A DNA stretch of 64,000 bases from Nitrososphaerota archaeon. Its GTDB lineage: Archaea > Thermoproteota > Nitrososphaeria > Nitrososphaerales > Nitrosopumilaceae. The DNA is taken from assembly GCA_028867785.1 (NCBI GenBank), contig JAGWFS010000001.1:62001-126000 (forward strand). The letters run 5' to 3'. The position numbers and the translations under genes were made by a program. The notes below the pieces were generated by a model that saw only the letters and a program-made list of their open reading frames with translations, was not told the origin of the DNA and ran no database searches. Below are positions 18,880 to 28,525 of this stretch, piece after piece (positions within the stretch are counted from its first letter, which is position 1; every line of letters starts with the position of its first letter).

Positions 18880-19494
18880 ATGGAATCCCCGCGCCTTACT
18901 ATAATTTCGCTGGCAGCCTTGGCAATAGTGGTCTCAGTCTACGCATTTCTTCTCATTAAGAACCAGCCAATACGACCCCAAGTGTGCAACGGGTCAGAAT
19001 CGACTGACTGTATCTACAGCTTTGGGATGTGGCTTGACAATAAGAATAGAAATTACAACGCATTTCCAATCATTAATAAAGTAAACAAGCCCGTAGAGTT
19101 TGATGGCATAAGGTTTGTGTACACTGGAAGCAGTACGCCCAAGATTGATGGGATAAACTGTGACAATGTATTCCCAAGGGCAATAAATTCTACCACTGGC
19201 CACCATCCGCCCATAATTGTAAACTATGACGGATACTTTCATGTAAACGAAACACGACACTTTACAGCCACACTTGCAGATGGCCAGGTCAAAACACTCA
19301 CAGTATGCTGGAGGGGAAACGCAATGCCAAAGGTGATACAAATGAGTGAGGATTTTGGTACGGGCGGTCCCATGCTTTGTCCCTCAAAGACAGACTGGTT
19401 TGATGAAAACAAGACTGCTGGCATAACCCAAGAGGAATATTGTTCTCTCAACAGCCCTACTCATGACAGATACATAGCGGAGATTGGAAAATGA
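18880..19494 (+). CDS. Secreted protein with FPRAIN/GHHPP domain
   Basis: A 204-residue protein with an N-terminal hydrophobic anchor (7-24). The rest is one domain with YTGSSTPKIDGINCD, FPRAIN, GHHPPI, NETRHFTATLADG and LTVCW blocks. The same domain forms the middle of the 434-residue protein at 51622, where it reads YTGSSTPEKDNLNCD, FPRAIN, GHHPPI. The conserved Cys and His residues could make disulfides or bind metal; this is not known. It starts 3 nt after the previous stop and overlaps the next gene by ATGA. Confidence 0.75.
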   Translation: MESPRLTIISLAALAIVVSVYAFLLIKNQPIRPQVCNGSESTDCIYSFGMWLDNKNRNYNAFPIINKVNKPVEFDGIRFVYTGSSTPKIDGINCDNVFPRAINSTTGHHPPIIVNYDGYFHVNETRHFTATLADGQVKTLTVCWRGNAMPKVIQMSEDFGTGGPMLCPSKTDWFDENKTAGITQEEYCSLNSPTHDRYIAEIGK

Positions 19495-20399
19495 AAAGTC
19501 TGTATCTTGTAATAATAGCAATTTCGCTAACAGGATTTGCCTTTCTTGTAACACAGACAACATCGGAATGCGCAATCTTCTGCCAAGCCCATGCTTCACA
19601 ATCAGCATTTCTTCAAATCGACAAGAATGTCTACCTCAGGGGAGACACCATTCTACTCTACGGCTCAATAGGAAATTACACGCAAGGGTACAACGTGACT
19701 GCCAAAATATTTGACAATCAAGGAAACATTGTGCTCACAGAAACCACAATCCCAAAGCCAGACTTGTCATTTCTTTTGCGCATACCTACCAGCGATACAG
19801 GCTGGAGGACGGGCGGTCCGTACGATCTTAGGGTTCAGTATGGTACTTGCTGTTACATTGGTGACAGCACATTCATGTTTTATGCAGGCCAGCTTCTGCC
19901 ATTAAAGCAAGAAGAAGCAGGAATTGCCCCTTGGGGCGTCGCGTGTAACTCCGGCCTTGTGAGTATAACAAAGCAGGAAGATGGATCTGTTGCCTGTGTA
20001 AATCCCGGCAGCTTGCAAAAATTAATCTCCCTAAACTGGGGCTATGACCCTTCCGAGAAATTAACTACCTATGGACTCAAAAGTGTCTACCACGCGGGTC
20101 AGGAAATAGATTTCAAGTTCAGAGTCAATGGGTTTGGAAATATCTGTGATCAGCCGACAGTTACAGTCAGGAACTCTGACCAGAAAATAGTGTGGCAGAG
20201 TCAGCAATACTCGACTGGTTGTGCGATAGGAGAACAGTCTGGGCATATGGAGAATGAAGCCTATCTGGGGAGGGAACCACATCTGGGATATGATTACAAT
20301 CGATATGGGCCGCTGATAATTGACCAGACTGGGACATACTTCATGAATATTTCTTGGCTTGATGGAAATATTACAAAGGAATTCTCTGTCATACCGTGA
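19491..20399 (+). CDS. Secreted modular protein with MG2-like, RGW and Ig-like modules
   Basis: A 302-residue protein with a signal peptide and a first sandwich in which VYLRGDTILLYGSIGNY and YNVTAKIFDNQGNIV resemble macroglobulin-like (MG2) strands, ending SGWRTGGPYDLRV-like. A divergent RGW module follows (residues ~150-190: CNSGLVSITKQEDGSVACV, ending LNWG instead of RGW). The C-terminus is the Ig-like module with paired Cys (FRVNGFGNICDQPTV, DQTGTYFMNISW). Last gene of the 14519 operon. Confidence 0.78.
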   Translation: MKSLYLVIIAISLTGFAFLVTQTTSECAIFCQAHASQSAFLQIDKNVYLRGDTILLYGSIGNYTQGYNVTAKIFDNQGNIVLTETTIPKPDLSFLLRIPTSDTGWRTGGPYDLRVQYGTCCYIGDSTFMFYAGQLLPLKQEEAGIAPWGVACNSGLVSITKQEDGSVACVNPGSLQKLISLNWGYDPSEKLTTYGLKSVYHAGQEIDFKFRVNGFGNICDQPTVTVRNSDQKIVWQSQQYSTGCAIGEQSGHMENEAYLGREPHLGYDYNRYGPLIIDQTGTYFMNISWLDGNITKEFSVIP

Positions 20400-20410
20400 T
20401 TTTCGAATAA

Positions 20411-20454
20411 AGAACAAAGATACGCCATTTTTTTAAACCATACACGTACCGTCC
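20411..20454 (+). promoter_or_regulatory. Island promoter, 20464 operon (GTACCGTCC type)
   Basis: AGAACAAAGA, TACGCCA, TTTTTTTTAAACC, then ATACACGTACCGTCC. The TATA centre is ~31 bp before the ATG at 20464. One of the most complete copies of the consensus. Confidence 0.8.
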
Positions 20455-20463
20455 TTATCAGGA

Positions 20464-21492
20464 ATGAAAACCATCCATCTTGCAATAATGATAATTCCTG
20501 TATGCGTTGTAATTTTATCTATTGTTTCAAACCCAATTACAACCATATCTGCCATATTCCACGTCAAATCAAACTCAAATGAGAAATCGTTTCCATATGC
20601 TTATGGTGATTGTTTTCCGGGTTGTGGACAACCCGAAGAAAATTTTCCTCCTGCCTCTGTGGGCAATAGAACGATAGACCTTGCCATAAAACTCTACTCA
20701 AACTCAACTATGTCAGACGATACACACTACATCTGGTTCCGGTTCTTTGACAAAAATACAAATCAAACCATACGCCACGTCTCATTCTTCATTACAATAA
20801 CAAAGCAAGATCAGACACTGTTCAGGGAGCTTCTTCACACTCATACAGGCATACTAAATACCAAGGTTATCTCTATCACAGGTCCAAAATGGAATGTCAC
20901 GGCAGATCACGAACCAATTCTAGACGGATGGGTGCCATACAATGACGACGCGCCAATAGTAGTGCAGGCGCCTCTCTTCAATGACTCCAACTCTACATAT
21001 CACCTTAATGTGCAGGTGTTCTCAATAGACCGCGACAATAATATTATCGATAGTACTGACAATCCCTACAGCGTGCCTAATTTTGATCTCTCATTTGGCA
21101 TGAAAGATCAGAATCGAACCATCATATTGAGTTCTGTTCGCCCTCTTCCAATTAAGACAGGATATTTCCAGCTTGTTACAGGCAGTTCCCCAGTCAACGG
21201 ATACCTTTGGCTAGGGGAGAAGTTATTCGTGCAAACCGTTGCAGAAAACATCTCTCCGCGGTGGCAAAACTTTACCTACATCACGGAGGTTTTTGACAAT
21301 AGGGGGCGTGTCGAGGGCATCCAGTGGCACAACTTGCAGCTGAATCCCGGGCAAAGCGACACACTCTCTAACAGCTGGACTCCACACAGGCAGGGAAATT
21401 ATACCATTGATTCATTTGTGTGGGGCAACTTTACCGACAATCCTGTGCCAATTGCCAACTCGTTGAAAACATCTGTGGAGGTTAGAAGATGA
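20464..21492 (+). CDS. Secreted protein with C-terminal CARDB-like module
   Basis: A 342-residue protein with signal peptide MKTIHLAIMIIP..., an N-terminal ~110-residue sandwich (YIWFRFFDKNTNQTIRHVSF) related to the start of the 39812 protein (SISFRLCDTNGDKN, ITVTKEDG), a middle unknown part, and at the end the module seen at 7509, 48264 and 56124 (NFTYITEVFDNRGRVEGIQW, RQGNYTIDSFVWGNF). No RGW module. Overlaps the next gene by ATGA. Confidence 0.78.
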   Translation: MKTIHLAIMIIPVCVVILSIVSNPITTISAIFHVKSNSNEKSFPYAYGDCFPGCGQPEENFPPASVGNRTIDLAIKLYSNSTMSDDTHYIWFRFFDKNTNQTIRHVSFFITITKQDQTLFRELLHTHTGILNTKVISITGPKWNVTADHEPILDGWVPYNDDAPIVVQAPLFNDSNSTYHLNVQVFSIDRDNNIIDSTDNPYSVPNFDLSFGMKDQNRTIILSSVRPLPIKTGYFQLVTGSSPVNGYLWLGEKLFVQTVAENISPRWQNFTYITEVFDNRGRVEGIQWHNLQLNPGQSDTLSNSWTPHRQGNYTIDSFVWGNFTDNPVPIANSLKTSVEVRR

Positions 21493-22529
21493 AAACTCTA
21501 TTTTTTCTATTCTTTATAGGTCTGATAGTCACGCCATTGTTACCCTTGGCATCAGCACATGGCGTATGTACCGGAATGCAACCTCGTTTTGGAAGATTAG
21601 ACGATGTGCATTTTTCAAGCCGATCAGTCCAGTCTGGAGAAACAACCACGATAACTGGAAACATTGTCTCGTTAGTACAGCGAGATTTGCAGGGATATCT
21701 TGCAATCCTTTCAAATTCCTCATCATACGCAAAATGGGTCATAGTATCGGCAGAACCAACTGAATCACTGTTTGACATCAAACAAAATTCCAAAGTCCCT
21801 TTTTCCATAACAGTCAAGGCACTGCAACCGGGGACCTACAGACTGTCTCCTGGAATTTACTCGCTTGGGACAGGACTTATTTTTAGTATGTTAAACGGAT
21901 GTAACACTGAACCTGTAGTTATCGTTACAGGTAAGCCAATATGCAATCAAGGACTTGTTTCCATATTGAAAGCAGAAGACGGCTCTCCAGCTTGTGTAAA
22001 ACCTGATACCGCACAGATACTGGTACAAAGAGGATGGGCTATTCTACCATCGGCATACCATGGTCCTGCATGGAAATCTTTTGTAGCCAGAATGTCAACA
22101 TATGGAAATATTACAAATGGGACTGCACAACCACTAATTCCGCCACCCATGTCTCCTCTTCTGCCAAGTCATCATTTCAATTATACTGCTGGATTATATG
22201 CAAAAATTCCCAACTGGAATCAAAGATTTGTTTGTTACAAATACCCGGGATATGCCATACAAATAAGTGCCGATATCTCAAACGCCTTGAAATTCTCAGG
22301 TCTGATAACTGGTCCTAACGGTGTGGTCCATGATATACCATCAGCTGCATTGAATAGTACACTAATGCAGATACAGTTCTCTGCGTCCTCATCAGACCCT
22401 GACGGAACTTATTCTGTAGCATTTAACGTTGTAAACGGATCAAATACCTCTAACGTGAATTTCTATTGTACAGGTACTGAAATGACTGAACCGAGGATAT
22501 ATCCATCACTTCACGTACCGCCGCCATAG
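21489..22529 (+). CDS. Secreted protein with RGW module
   Basis: A 346-residue protein with a signal peptide ending ASA (residue ~23) before HGVCTG. A sandwich of ~120 residues follows (SVQSGETTTITGNIV, QPGTYRLSPGIYSLG), then a canonical RGW module at ~155-195 (CNQGLVSILKAEDGSPACV, QRGWA). The C-terminal ~150 residues are unrecognised, with two Cys. Between the flanking genes the start/stop overlaps are 4 bp and 2 nt, so the trio 20464-22532 is translationally coupled. Confidence 0.8.
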   Translation: MKTLFFLFFIGLIVTPLLPLASAHGVCTGMQPRFGRLDDVHFSSRSVQSGETTTITGNIVSLVQRDLQGYLAILSNSSSYAKWVIVSAEPTESLFDIKQNSKVPFSITVKALQPGTYRLSPGIYSLGTGLIFSMLNGCNTEPVVIVTGKPICNQGLVSILKAEDGSPACVKPDTAQILVQRGWAILPSAYHGPAWKSFVARMSTYGNITNGTAQPLIPPPMSPLLPSHHFNYTAGLYAKIPNWNQRFVCYKYPGYAIQISADISNALKFSGLITGPNGVVHDIPSAALNSTLMQIQFSASSSDPDGTYSVAFNVVNGSNTSNVNFYCTGTEMTEPRIYPSLHVPPP

Positions 22530-22531
22530 AA

Positions 22532-23482
22532 ATGAAAACTCTACGCATTTCATTGATTACAATCGCTGTAATAGTTACTGTTACTATGACTGCACTGACT
22601 TATTTTACCTTACAAAACAATATTGAAAAACAAGACCAAGAAGATAAGATCCTAGCCAGAGTTCACGCAACTGCCAACTTGACTAGTCATGAGGATTATT
22701 ATCCGTTCAGGTATGTCAAGATAAGTGATTTTCCTCCCAACTCTGCAGTGTTATTCTCCTATCCATACACTGGCAACCAAACAATTGATAATCAAGATCT
22801 ATCTCATAGATGGAATCTCATAAGATTGCCAAAGGAGATGGGCGGAGACAAGAATGACATTTCTTCATTTAGAGCCTATAGTATGTTTGACATACACATG
22901 GGTTGCATTGTGTCTTACAAATCCTATGATGAAAAACTAGAAGAGCCATGCCATGGAGACACATTTGAGCCAGTTAATGGAATTGCAGTGACGGGATTTG
23001 CAATATTAAACAAGTACAATGCGCTGCCAAATCTAGATCTTGGGGTTGATGACCAAGGATACATCTACGTAAAACAACCTACCTTCGAGTTTGAGAAAAA
23101 TGGAGTAATTGGAGCAGGCAGAGATGTGTTTCACTGCACTGACCCAGAAGAAGATCAGCAATACAATGCAAATCAGTTCTCAACAAGGGACGAGATAAAA
23201 TCAATACTTTTCTCAGATCCTAGAATCCAAAAGATAGTCAGTGGCAATAGCTGCGAGTTCATGGCTGATGGAACTCTGCATACCGGAAATGGAACCTATC
23301 GAACAATTAACGTCAATTTGAACAATACCCGGGAGCTCTCAGCCTCAATCGATTTGCAAGACTGGTCAGTAGTATCATACAAACTTGAAAATCTTGCGAG
23401 TACCTACCTTTTCAATAATGGTGGTAAAACCTCAAAATGTTGCATAATGAAATCTCATTTCATGCCTGTCATCAGACATTGA
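22532..23482 (+). CDS. Rieske-fold protein lacking the Fe-S cysteine ligands (copy 1)
   Basis: A 316-residue protein with an N-terminal anchor (5-27). The region 60-215 follows the thaumarchaeal Rieske plan: AVLFSYPYTGNQ, FRAYSM, box I, box II, LPNLDLGVDDQGYIYV, NGVIGAGR. Box I reads D120-I-H122-M-G-C125 where Rieske proteins have C-x-H-x-x-C. Box II reads E138-P-C140-H141, where they have C-P-C-H. Thus both cluster cysteines are replaced by acids, while the two His and the disulfide pair C125/C140 remain. A [2Fe-2S] cluster bound in the normal way is not possible. The ~100 C-terminal residues are additional. A paralog with even fewer ligands is at 36057. Confidence 0.75.
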   Translation: MKTLRISLITIAVIVTVTMTALTYFTLQNNIEKQDQEDKILARVHATANLTSHEDYYPFRYVKISDFPPNSAVLFSYPYTGNQTIDNQDLSHRWNLIRLPKEMGGDKNDISSFRAYSMFDIHMGCIVSYKSYDEKLEEPCHGDTFEPVNGIAVTGFAILNKYNALPNLDLGVDDQGYIYVKQPTFEFEKNGVIGAGRDVFHCTDPEEDQQYNANQFSTRDEIKSILFSDPRIQKIVSGNSCEFMADGTLHTGNGTYRTINVNLNNTRELSASIDLQDWSVVSYKLENLASTYLFNNGGKTSKCCIMKSHFMPVIRH

Positions 23483-23566
23483 CAAGCTCACTGGTTGACA
23501 CAAATATAGTTTTGGTAAGAATAATGCATTTTAACAAATAGTATCATTATCTTTGTTCAAGATTCA

Positions 23567-24874
23567 TCATTCCGCATTCTTTTGCCTGTATTTTGCCCAT
23601 GCGTTATTTACCGTAAAGACTATCTTCTTGCCAAGTATACCCTCAAGCCATAACGGAATCATGAATTTTCTGTTTGGCGAGAAATACTGGTAATATTTTT
23701 CATTATCCAGTTCCTTGTCATCAAGAACATTTCTTGCAGCAAAATCTCCGCAAAATGTGGCCCACGGGAGACCGACACAGCCAAGTACAAAATGAGTCCA
23801 AGGATGTTCCGGATCGACAAGTACTGTAGGAATAAGATCCCGGGTCATGTCTATTCTTCCCTGCCAGTACTGGGTAAATCCAAGATTCCTGATGGATGGA
23901 ATTTTTTCTTTCAGTCCTCTTATGACCTTGTCCATTACGCGTGGCATTGTTGTATCATTTTTTGCATATGTTGTCATCAGGTCTCCGCCGCCTACCAAAA
24001 GTCGTTTTGTTCCTGTCAGTCTGAAATACGTGTAAACCAGATCAGAGTCCCAGCATTGAAGCGGGCCTTGTGGAAAGAGTTTTGCAATGTCATTGTCTCC
24101 CAGGGGTTCGCTAATAGAAAGAAAAGTCTGTGCATGATATACAGTTTCATAATATTTTGTCAGATCAGGCTTTGGTTTGTCGATGCAAAAAATTATCTTG
24201 TCTGCAGTGACAGAGCCAAGATGAGTGTTAACCGTGTGCCCCTCCCAGGAAATCACCTCTGATGATTCATAGATCTCAATGCCGCCATCTAGAAGGACTT
24301 GTTTCATTCCCTGTGCATACAAAAGAGGATCAACACCGTATGTTCCCGTATATCTGATTGCTCCAGAATACACATTTGATCCAATTACAGAAGGTACCTC
24401 GGATTCTTTGTATACAGTGCTGGAATAGCCAATCTTCTCGCGTGCATTTACTTCATCCTGGACATCCTTCCAGCCGCCGGCGCCTTTTCCTAAAAAGAGG
24501 CAGTCCTGTACCTGCAGATCACACTCTAGCTTGTGGCGCTTGATGTTATCCACCATTATATCCACGCCCTTTGCAGAGACACCCCACAGATCCTTGGCAC
24601 CCTGTGTGCCATACTTGCGCAGCAGCTGTGACAGCTCAAGCTCGCTGTCAGGGGTTAGAAAACCCGCGCTCTTGCCAGTAGAGCTGCCCCCGCAGATGTT
24701 TCTATCAAGCAGGACAACTTTTTTTCCAGAGCCTACAAAGCGATGTGCAGCTGCAACACCAGCCGCGCCAGCACCCACGATCAAGACGTCGGCTTTGATG
24801 TTATCTCGAAGTGGAGGCCTTATCGGTCCCGTCATTCCAAGTAGAGTAGTAAACCACCAGTCCTGTAGTATCAT
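23567..24874 (-). CDS. FAD-dependent oxidoreductase (DAO family)
   Basis: A 435-residue protein. VLIVGAGAAGVAAAHRF at residues 30-46 (G34, G36, G39) is the Rossmann dinucleotide fold, followed by LLDRNICGGSSTGKSAGFL, which carries the GGSTGxSAG-type loop of the D-amino-acid oxidase/glycine oxidase superfamily. GSVTADKIIFCID is the second FAD contact and QYWQGRIDMTRDLIPTV the C-terminal flavin motif. The overall pattern resembles gamma-glutamylputrescine oxidase-like enzymes; the amine substrate cannot be told. It is cytosolic, convergent with the 20464 operon, and separated from the next gene by ~130 bp. Confidence 0.88.
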   Translation of the reverse strand: MILQDWWFTTLLGMTGPIRPPLRDNIKADVLIVGAGAAGVAAAHRFVGSGKKVVLLDRNICGGSSTGKSAGFLTPDSELELSQLLRKYGTQGAKDLWGVSAKGVDIMVDNIKRHKLECDLQVQDCLFLGKGAGGWKDVQDEVNAREKIGYSSTVYKESEVPSVIGSNVYSGAIRYTGTYGVDPLLYAQGMKQVLLDGGIEIYESSEVISWEGHTVNTHLGSVTADKIIFCIDKPKPDLTKYYETVYHAQTFLSISEPLGDNDIAKLFPQGPLQCWDSDLVYTYFRLTGTKRLLVGGGDLMTTYAKNDTTMPRVMDKVIRGLKEKIPSIRNLGFTQYWQGRIDMTRDLIPTVLVDPEHPWTHFVLGCVGLPWATFCGDFAARNVLDDKELDNEKYYQYFSPNRKFMIPLWLEGILGKKIVFTVNNAWAKYRQKNAE

Positions 24875-25010
24875 TTTATTCTAGCCTTCTAGATTGGCTA
24901 CAGGATTACTATTTCTGTGTCGCGTTGATTCTCATTTTTTCAGCAATCAATTGCAACCGATTGCAGTTACAGAGATATACCAAAGTTACACTTTCCTTCA
25001 TTCTACAGGA

Positions 25011-25365
25011 TCAAATCAGCCGCGTGGCTAGAATCTCCATAATGTTCACTCCCACCTTGAAAGGAATTGTCAAGTCTCGTTCTGTAATTGATGTTGTCTC
25101 GTTGTATCGAACTTCGTATCCGTCGTTTAGAACTATAAACGGTACGTCTTGGTTGTGCGTCCGAGTCCAACAGCTTACGTGGAACAGAGATTGACAGTGT
25201 ACCGCTTCTTGCAACATCCAGTGTCAGCGAGAGATACCTGTTCTTTTCATCAGTCTGTGCACCAAGAATTTTGTTGTATGTACTGTTTGTAATTTTATAG
25301 CTTAATGAAAATCCAGCATAGTTTTTTCCAGACATTACTGGGATTTTTTTATCGTATGAAAGCAA
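25011..25365 (-). pseudogene. Frameshifted small surface-domain gene downstream of the PQQ-like propeller
   Basis: Two minus-strand frames together make one recognisable thaumarchaeal surface domain. The first gives KITNSTYNKILGAQTDEKNR and SGTLSISVPRKLLDSDA. The second continues DVPFIVLNDGYEVRYNET and DLTIPFKVGVNIMEI. The switch is near 25150-25170 and needs one base. The TTG start at 25365 is 12 bp after the stop of the gene at 25378, so it was the distal gene (or tail) of that operon. Either a real frameshift or a sequence error. Confidence 0.55.
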
Positions 25366-25377
25366 GACAGTATTTTG

Positions 25378-27264
25378 TTAAGACGGCAATTTGGAATGCG
25401 GCGGACTGTCTCTGCTTACAAGCAGCTTTATCCTGTCATGATATATCGTCATCCCGGCCTGCGGTTCCATGTGGTTGCTAAGCACGGTCGTAGAGTTTAC
25501 AGCCTGATGTATGCCATACTGTGTAGGGACAGGTATTCCACTGCCGCCGTTTGCTGTATTTGTTCCATATGTTTCTTCAAACCCGTCTTGGAATTTCATA
25601 TCAAGTATCACAAGCGCGCCTCCGGGGGTCTCGGCGGTTCCTTCTGGAAAATTAAACGTTACGTTTTGAAATTGGATTGGCGTGTCCCTTGGCAGATTGT
25701 ATGCAGAATAGTCAAGCGTTGTCTGATAGTAGGTTTGATTGTTAATTGATACCGTTACATTGTCTTTGCTGTCTATTCCTTTGTACACATAGTCGTTCAA
25801 GGTAGCCTTGGGTTCCACATGTGCGTCATAATAGTAGGATTCATGTCTTGCCCAGCCGCGCTCTATAAGAACGGCCACGTTTTTCGGGCTCACACATGCA
25901 GGAGAACCGCCTTCTGATTTTATTACCAATTCCAGTCCCGGATTACATGTCACATCGTTTGGCAAGATTCCAGACCTTGTTTGTTCAGGCGGGCTGCCTA
26001 CTCTTGGTTGTGTAGTAGGAGATACTGCAAAATTTTGTATGACTTTGAAATAGTACAGCGTACTTGAATCACTCTGGGGCGAGCTTGTGGCAAAGGAGAG
26101 GTACGAGCCTCCCGGCAGCATTGAAAATTTAGATATGCCAGCATCATTTACCGGAAATCTCCAGATGATGTTTCCAAGCGTGTCATATGCAATCACGTTT
26201 TTCTGCCCTGAAATATCCCCGGTGGCAAGCACGTATGAAGCGTCTGGCGATACTGCCAGGTTGTCAGTTGTGGAATTTCCGTACCACATTACGTTACCCT
26301 TGAGATCAAGCAGCTCTGTAGAGCTTGACGATTCGGCAATGTAATAGTAACCGCTAGATATTGCCATTGTCTCAAAGTTGTCAACCGGCCTTGTCCACAA
26401 CAGGTTTCCTTTATTGTCAAACAGGTAGAGTTTTCCCCGTCCAGAACCTGGGTCGCTTGAGCTTGCCAGAACATATTTCCCATCTTGAGATACAAGCGAC
26501 CTTGCGTTTGCGTCAGAATCAATTTTTGAGCTCCAGAGGATCTTGCCTGCATTGTCAAGATACGTTACATGGTCTGCCGTATTAGTCACTATGTAATACC
26601 CGTCAGATGAAACAGAGATACTACCCGTATCGTTTCCCGCGGTATAATTCCAGAGTATGTTCCCACGCCTGTCAAATGACACAATGTTGCCGTCGATGTT
26701 TGTCATGACAGACGAGCCGTCCTGAGGCATTGCAATATGCCAGATAACCTGTCCTGCCTTTGATTCGTACTTCCACAGCAAAGTTCCGTTGTTGCTCAGA
26801 AAATACAGTGCAGGGTGTGCATAATACTGCATGAATCCATAGCCCGTGAGACCGTTGTCAAGCATCTGGTACCCACTTGCTGCCACATAGCTTCCGTCTT
26901 TTGATATTGACACTGTTGTAATGTTGCTGTCTGTTTTATAGTCCCACAGTAGGTTTCCTTGAGTGTCATACATGTACACATGGCCCCCTGTCTTGCCATT
27001 TTCCGTACCTGCCGCCACATACCTGCCATTGCCAGACACTGCAACTGATGGGTTTTTTCCAACCAAGAGGTGGTTCCACAATGGAGTGGAGGGCTGCAAT
27101 ACCTGAAGTGCTGGCGAAGTGACGTTTACCGGAGCCTGCAATGGTATCAAGTATGCGGATTTTGTGGCAGGACAAAAGCCTGTGCATCCATACGCATCTT
27201 GTGCAACAACGAAAGCGCTTGCAATTGCAAGGATTGCAACCATTGGAAAAAATAGAGCTTTCAC
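25378..27264 (-). CDS. Secreted PQQ-like beta-propeller with RGW module
   Basis: About 628 residues from a GTG at 27264. The ATG at 27288 overlaps the TATA box and is rejected. After the signal peptide come eight or so blades of the form LLWDY/ILWNY with GxYVxAS (e.g. MYDTQGNLLWDYKTDSN, LLWKYESKAG, ILWSSKIDSD), a PQQ/WD-like propeller. The RGW module (residues ~460-505: CNPGLELVIKSEGGSPACV, ERGWA) is followed by a ~140-residue domain containing NQTYYQTTLDYSAY and MTIYHDRIKLLVS, which is shared with the protein at 61263 (NQAYYFETPNYTND, LTYYAGKMKLLVS). Single gene or leader of the broken gene downstream. Confidence 0.85.
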   Translation of the reverse strand: MKALFFPMVAILAIASAFVVAQDAYGCTGFCPATKSAYLIPLQAPVNVTSPALQVLQPSTPLWNHLLVGKNPSVAVSGNGRYVAAGTENGKTGGHVYMYDTQGNLLWDYKTDSNITTVSISKDGSYVAASGYQMLDNGLTGYGFMQYYAHPALYFLSNNGTLLWKYESKAGQVIWHIAMPQDGSSVMTNIDGNIVSFDRRGNILWNYTAGNDTGSISVSSDGYYIVTNTADHVTYLDNAGKILWSSKIDSDANARSLVSQDGKYVLASSSDPGSGRGKLYLFDNKGNLLWTRPVDNFETMAISSGYYYIAESSSSTELLDLKGNVMWYGNSTTDNLAVSPDASYVLATGDISGQKNVIAYDTLGNIIWRFPVNDAGISKFSMLPGGSYLSFATSSPQSDSSTLYYFKVIQNFAVSPTTQPRVGSPPEQTRSGILPNDVTCNPGLELVIKSEGGSPACVSPKNVAVLIERGWARHESYYYDAHVEPKATLNDYVYKGIDSKDNVTVSINNQTYYQTTLDYSAYNLPRDTPIQFQNVTFNFPEGTAETPGGALVILDMKFQDGFEETYGTNTANGGSGIPVPTQYGIHQAVNSTTVLSNHMEPQAGMTIYHDRIKLLVSRDSPPHSKLPS

Positions 27265-27273
27265 ACTTGACAA

Positions 27274-27307
27274 GGACGGTACAAGCATGGTTTAAAAAAG
27301 TGACGCA
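27274..27307 (-). promoter_or_regulatory. Island promoter, PQQ-like propeller (GTACCGTCC type)
   Basis: In gene direction TGCGTCACTTTTTTAAACC, then ATGCTTGTACCGTCC. The TATA centre is ~31 bp before the GTG at 27264, which decides that start. Confidence 0.75.
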
Positions 27308-27347
27308 TGTTTTTTCCACGTTGGAATGAACATCATCTACACCGTCT

Positions 27348-28505
27348 TCAGACTGCAGATTTTGTAGCCCTTTTCTCTTCAGGTTCGTTCTTGACACCGT
27401 CAAACCTATCAGCCCAGTGCTGCCTTGTCTCATACCGGACAGGGCCCGTCTCAACATTTGTTACTACCTCCTTCATCTTTTTGTTGCTCCAGACAAGGAC
27501 TCCCGCTGCAATCACCACGCCAAATCCAGCCATTGCATATATTACCTGAATTGAAAGGCCACTTGAGGGCAAAGGCTGCGTAGCTGTGGGCGTTGTGGAA
27601 AAGGCAAACTGTCCTCCTACCATCTCAAGTTTTGCAACCCCGTCAACTTGGACTGTGGCCGAGCTTGCATGCTGCAGCGTATGAATTTGATAGTCCTTGT
27701 CAAGTGGCAGGCTTACAATGTGCTCCGTCGGGTTTGTCACTTTTCCAATAGAGCTCTCGCCTATCGTATAAGTTGTTATTGGAACCCTGGTTCCGTTGTA
27801 GCCCCAGCTGCTTGTTTCCGTAATGGTATAGGCAGGATCAAAAAGATGCTGCCAGTCACCCGCCGGAGATTGCAGTACGGCACCAGAATCTATCAGCGGA
27901 TAGTCAAGGACTTGTTCTGCCGGGGTACCCTTTATCTGCAAATATGCACCTGGTACTAGATTCTGCAGCAGGCTTGCAGGCGTGTTAATGTCAATTGTCC
28001 CGTATTGGTTTGTGGTTATATCTACCGGTCCTGCAACAGACATCCCCATCCAGCCGGCATCAAGTATTGTCTGCCCATCAGATCCTTTTGCCATCACATA
28101 ATTTGTAATGGTCGGAATCACCACAAGGTTGTAATCCACAGTGGCAGACTTGCCTCCTCCCTGCAGTGTAGCGTTGTAATCCAGGGTCACATCGGTTACC
28201 TTGGTCAGGGATTTCAGGTTCTGTAGCAGGTTTGCATTGATTTTGTTCACCAGATCCTGCACCGAAGGATTTTTAGAATCTGCGGAAAAGGAGACCGTCA
28301 CGTTCTTGTCATGCAGCATGTCATACAGTTTCCCCCCGTCAGGATAGTTGATGAATACCGTCTCTTGAAACTTGAACACGGGCTTTTCAGGGCTTCCTTT
28401 TGAGCTGAGGCCTGCATTGAGGTCCACGGCATATGCAGGATGGACACCTGATATCAGTACTGAGAGAATCAGAAAGAGCGTGGCCACTAGCCATGGTATC
28501 TTCAT
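27348..28505 (-). CDS. Membrane-anchored exported protein (paralog of 29806)
   Basis: About 385 residues from ATG 28505, which has GGAG 10 nt upstream; an ATG at 28538 also exists. Signal peptide, then a large extracellular part (FQETVFINYPDGGKLYDML, DKNVTVSFS, LFDPAYTITETSSWGYNG), a single C-terminal membrane helix (IQVIYAMAGFGVVIAAGVLVW) and a ~45-residue basic cytoplasmic tail. The paralog at 29806 aligns along the whole extracellular part (FEKSFYIDYPAGSKLQDIL, LFDPAYTLTGTAGYGYQG). The gene is divergent from a winged-helix regulator, with TGGATATATCCA palindromes on both sides of the shared TATA. Function unknown. Confidence 0.8.
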   Translation of the reverse strand: MKIPWLVATLFLILSVLISGVHPAYAVDLNAGLSSKGSPEKPVFKFQETVFINYPDGGKLYDMLHDKNVTVSFSADSKNPSVQDLVNKINANLLQNLKSLTKVTDVTLDYNATLQGGGKSATVDYNLVVIPTITNYVMAKGSDGQTILDAGWMGMSVAGPVDITTNQYGTIDINTPASLLQNLVPGAYLQIKGTPAEQVLDYPLIDSGAVLQSPAGDWQHLFDPAYTITETSSWGYNGTRVPITTYTIGESSIGKVTNPTEHIVSLPLDKDYQIHTLQHASSATVQVDGVAKLEMVGGQFAFSTTPTATQPLPSSGLSIQVIYAMAGFGVVIAAGVLVWSNKKMKEVVTNVETGPVRYETRQHWADRFDGVKNEPEEKRATKSAV

Positions 28506-28525
28506 ACAATACATCTCCACAGAAA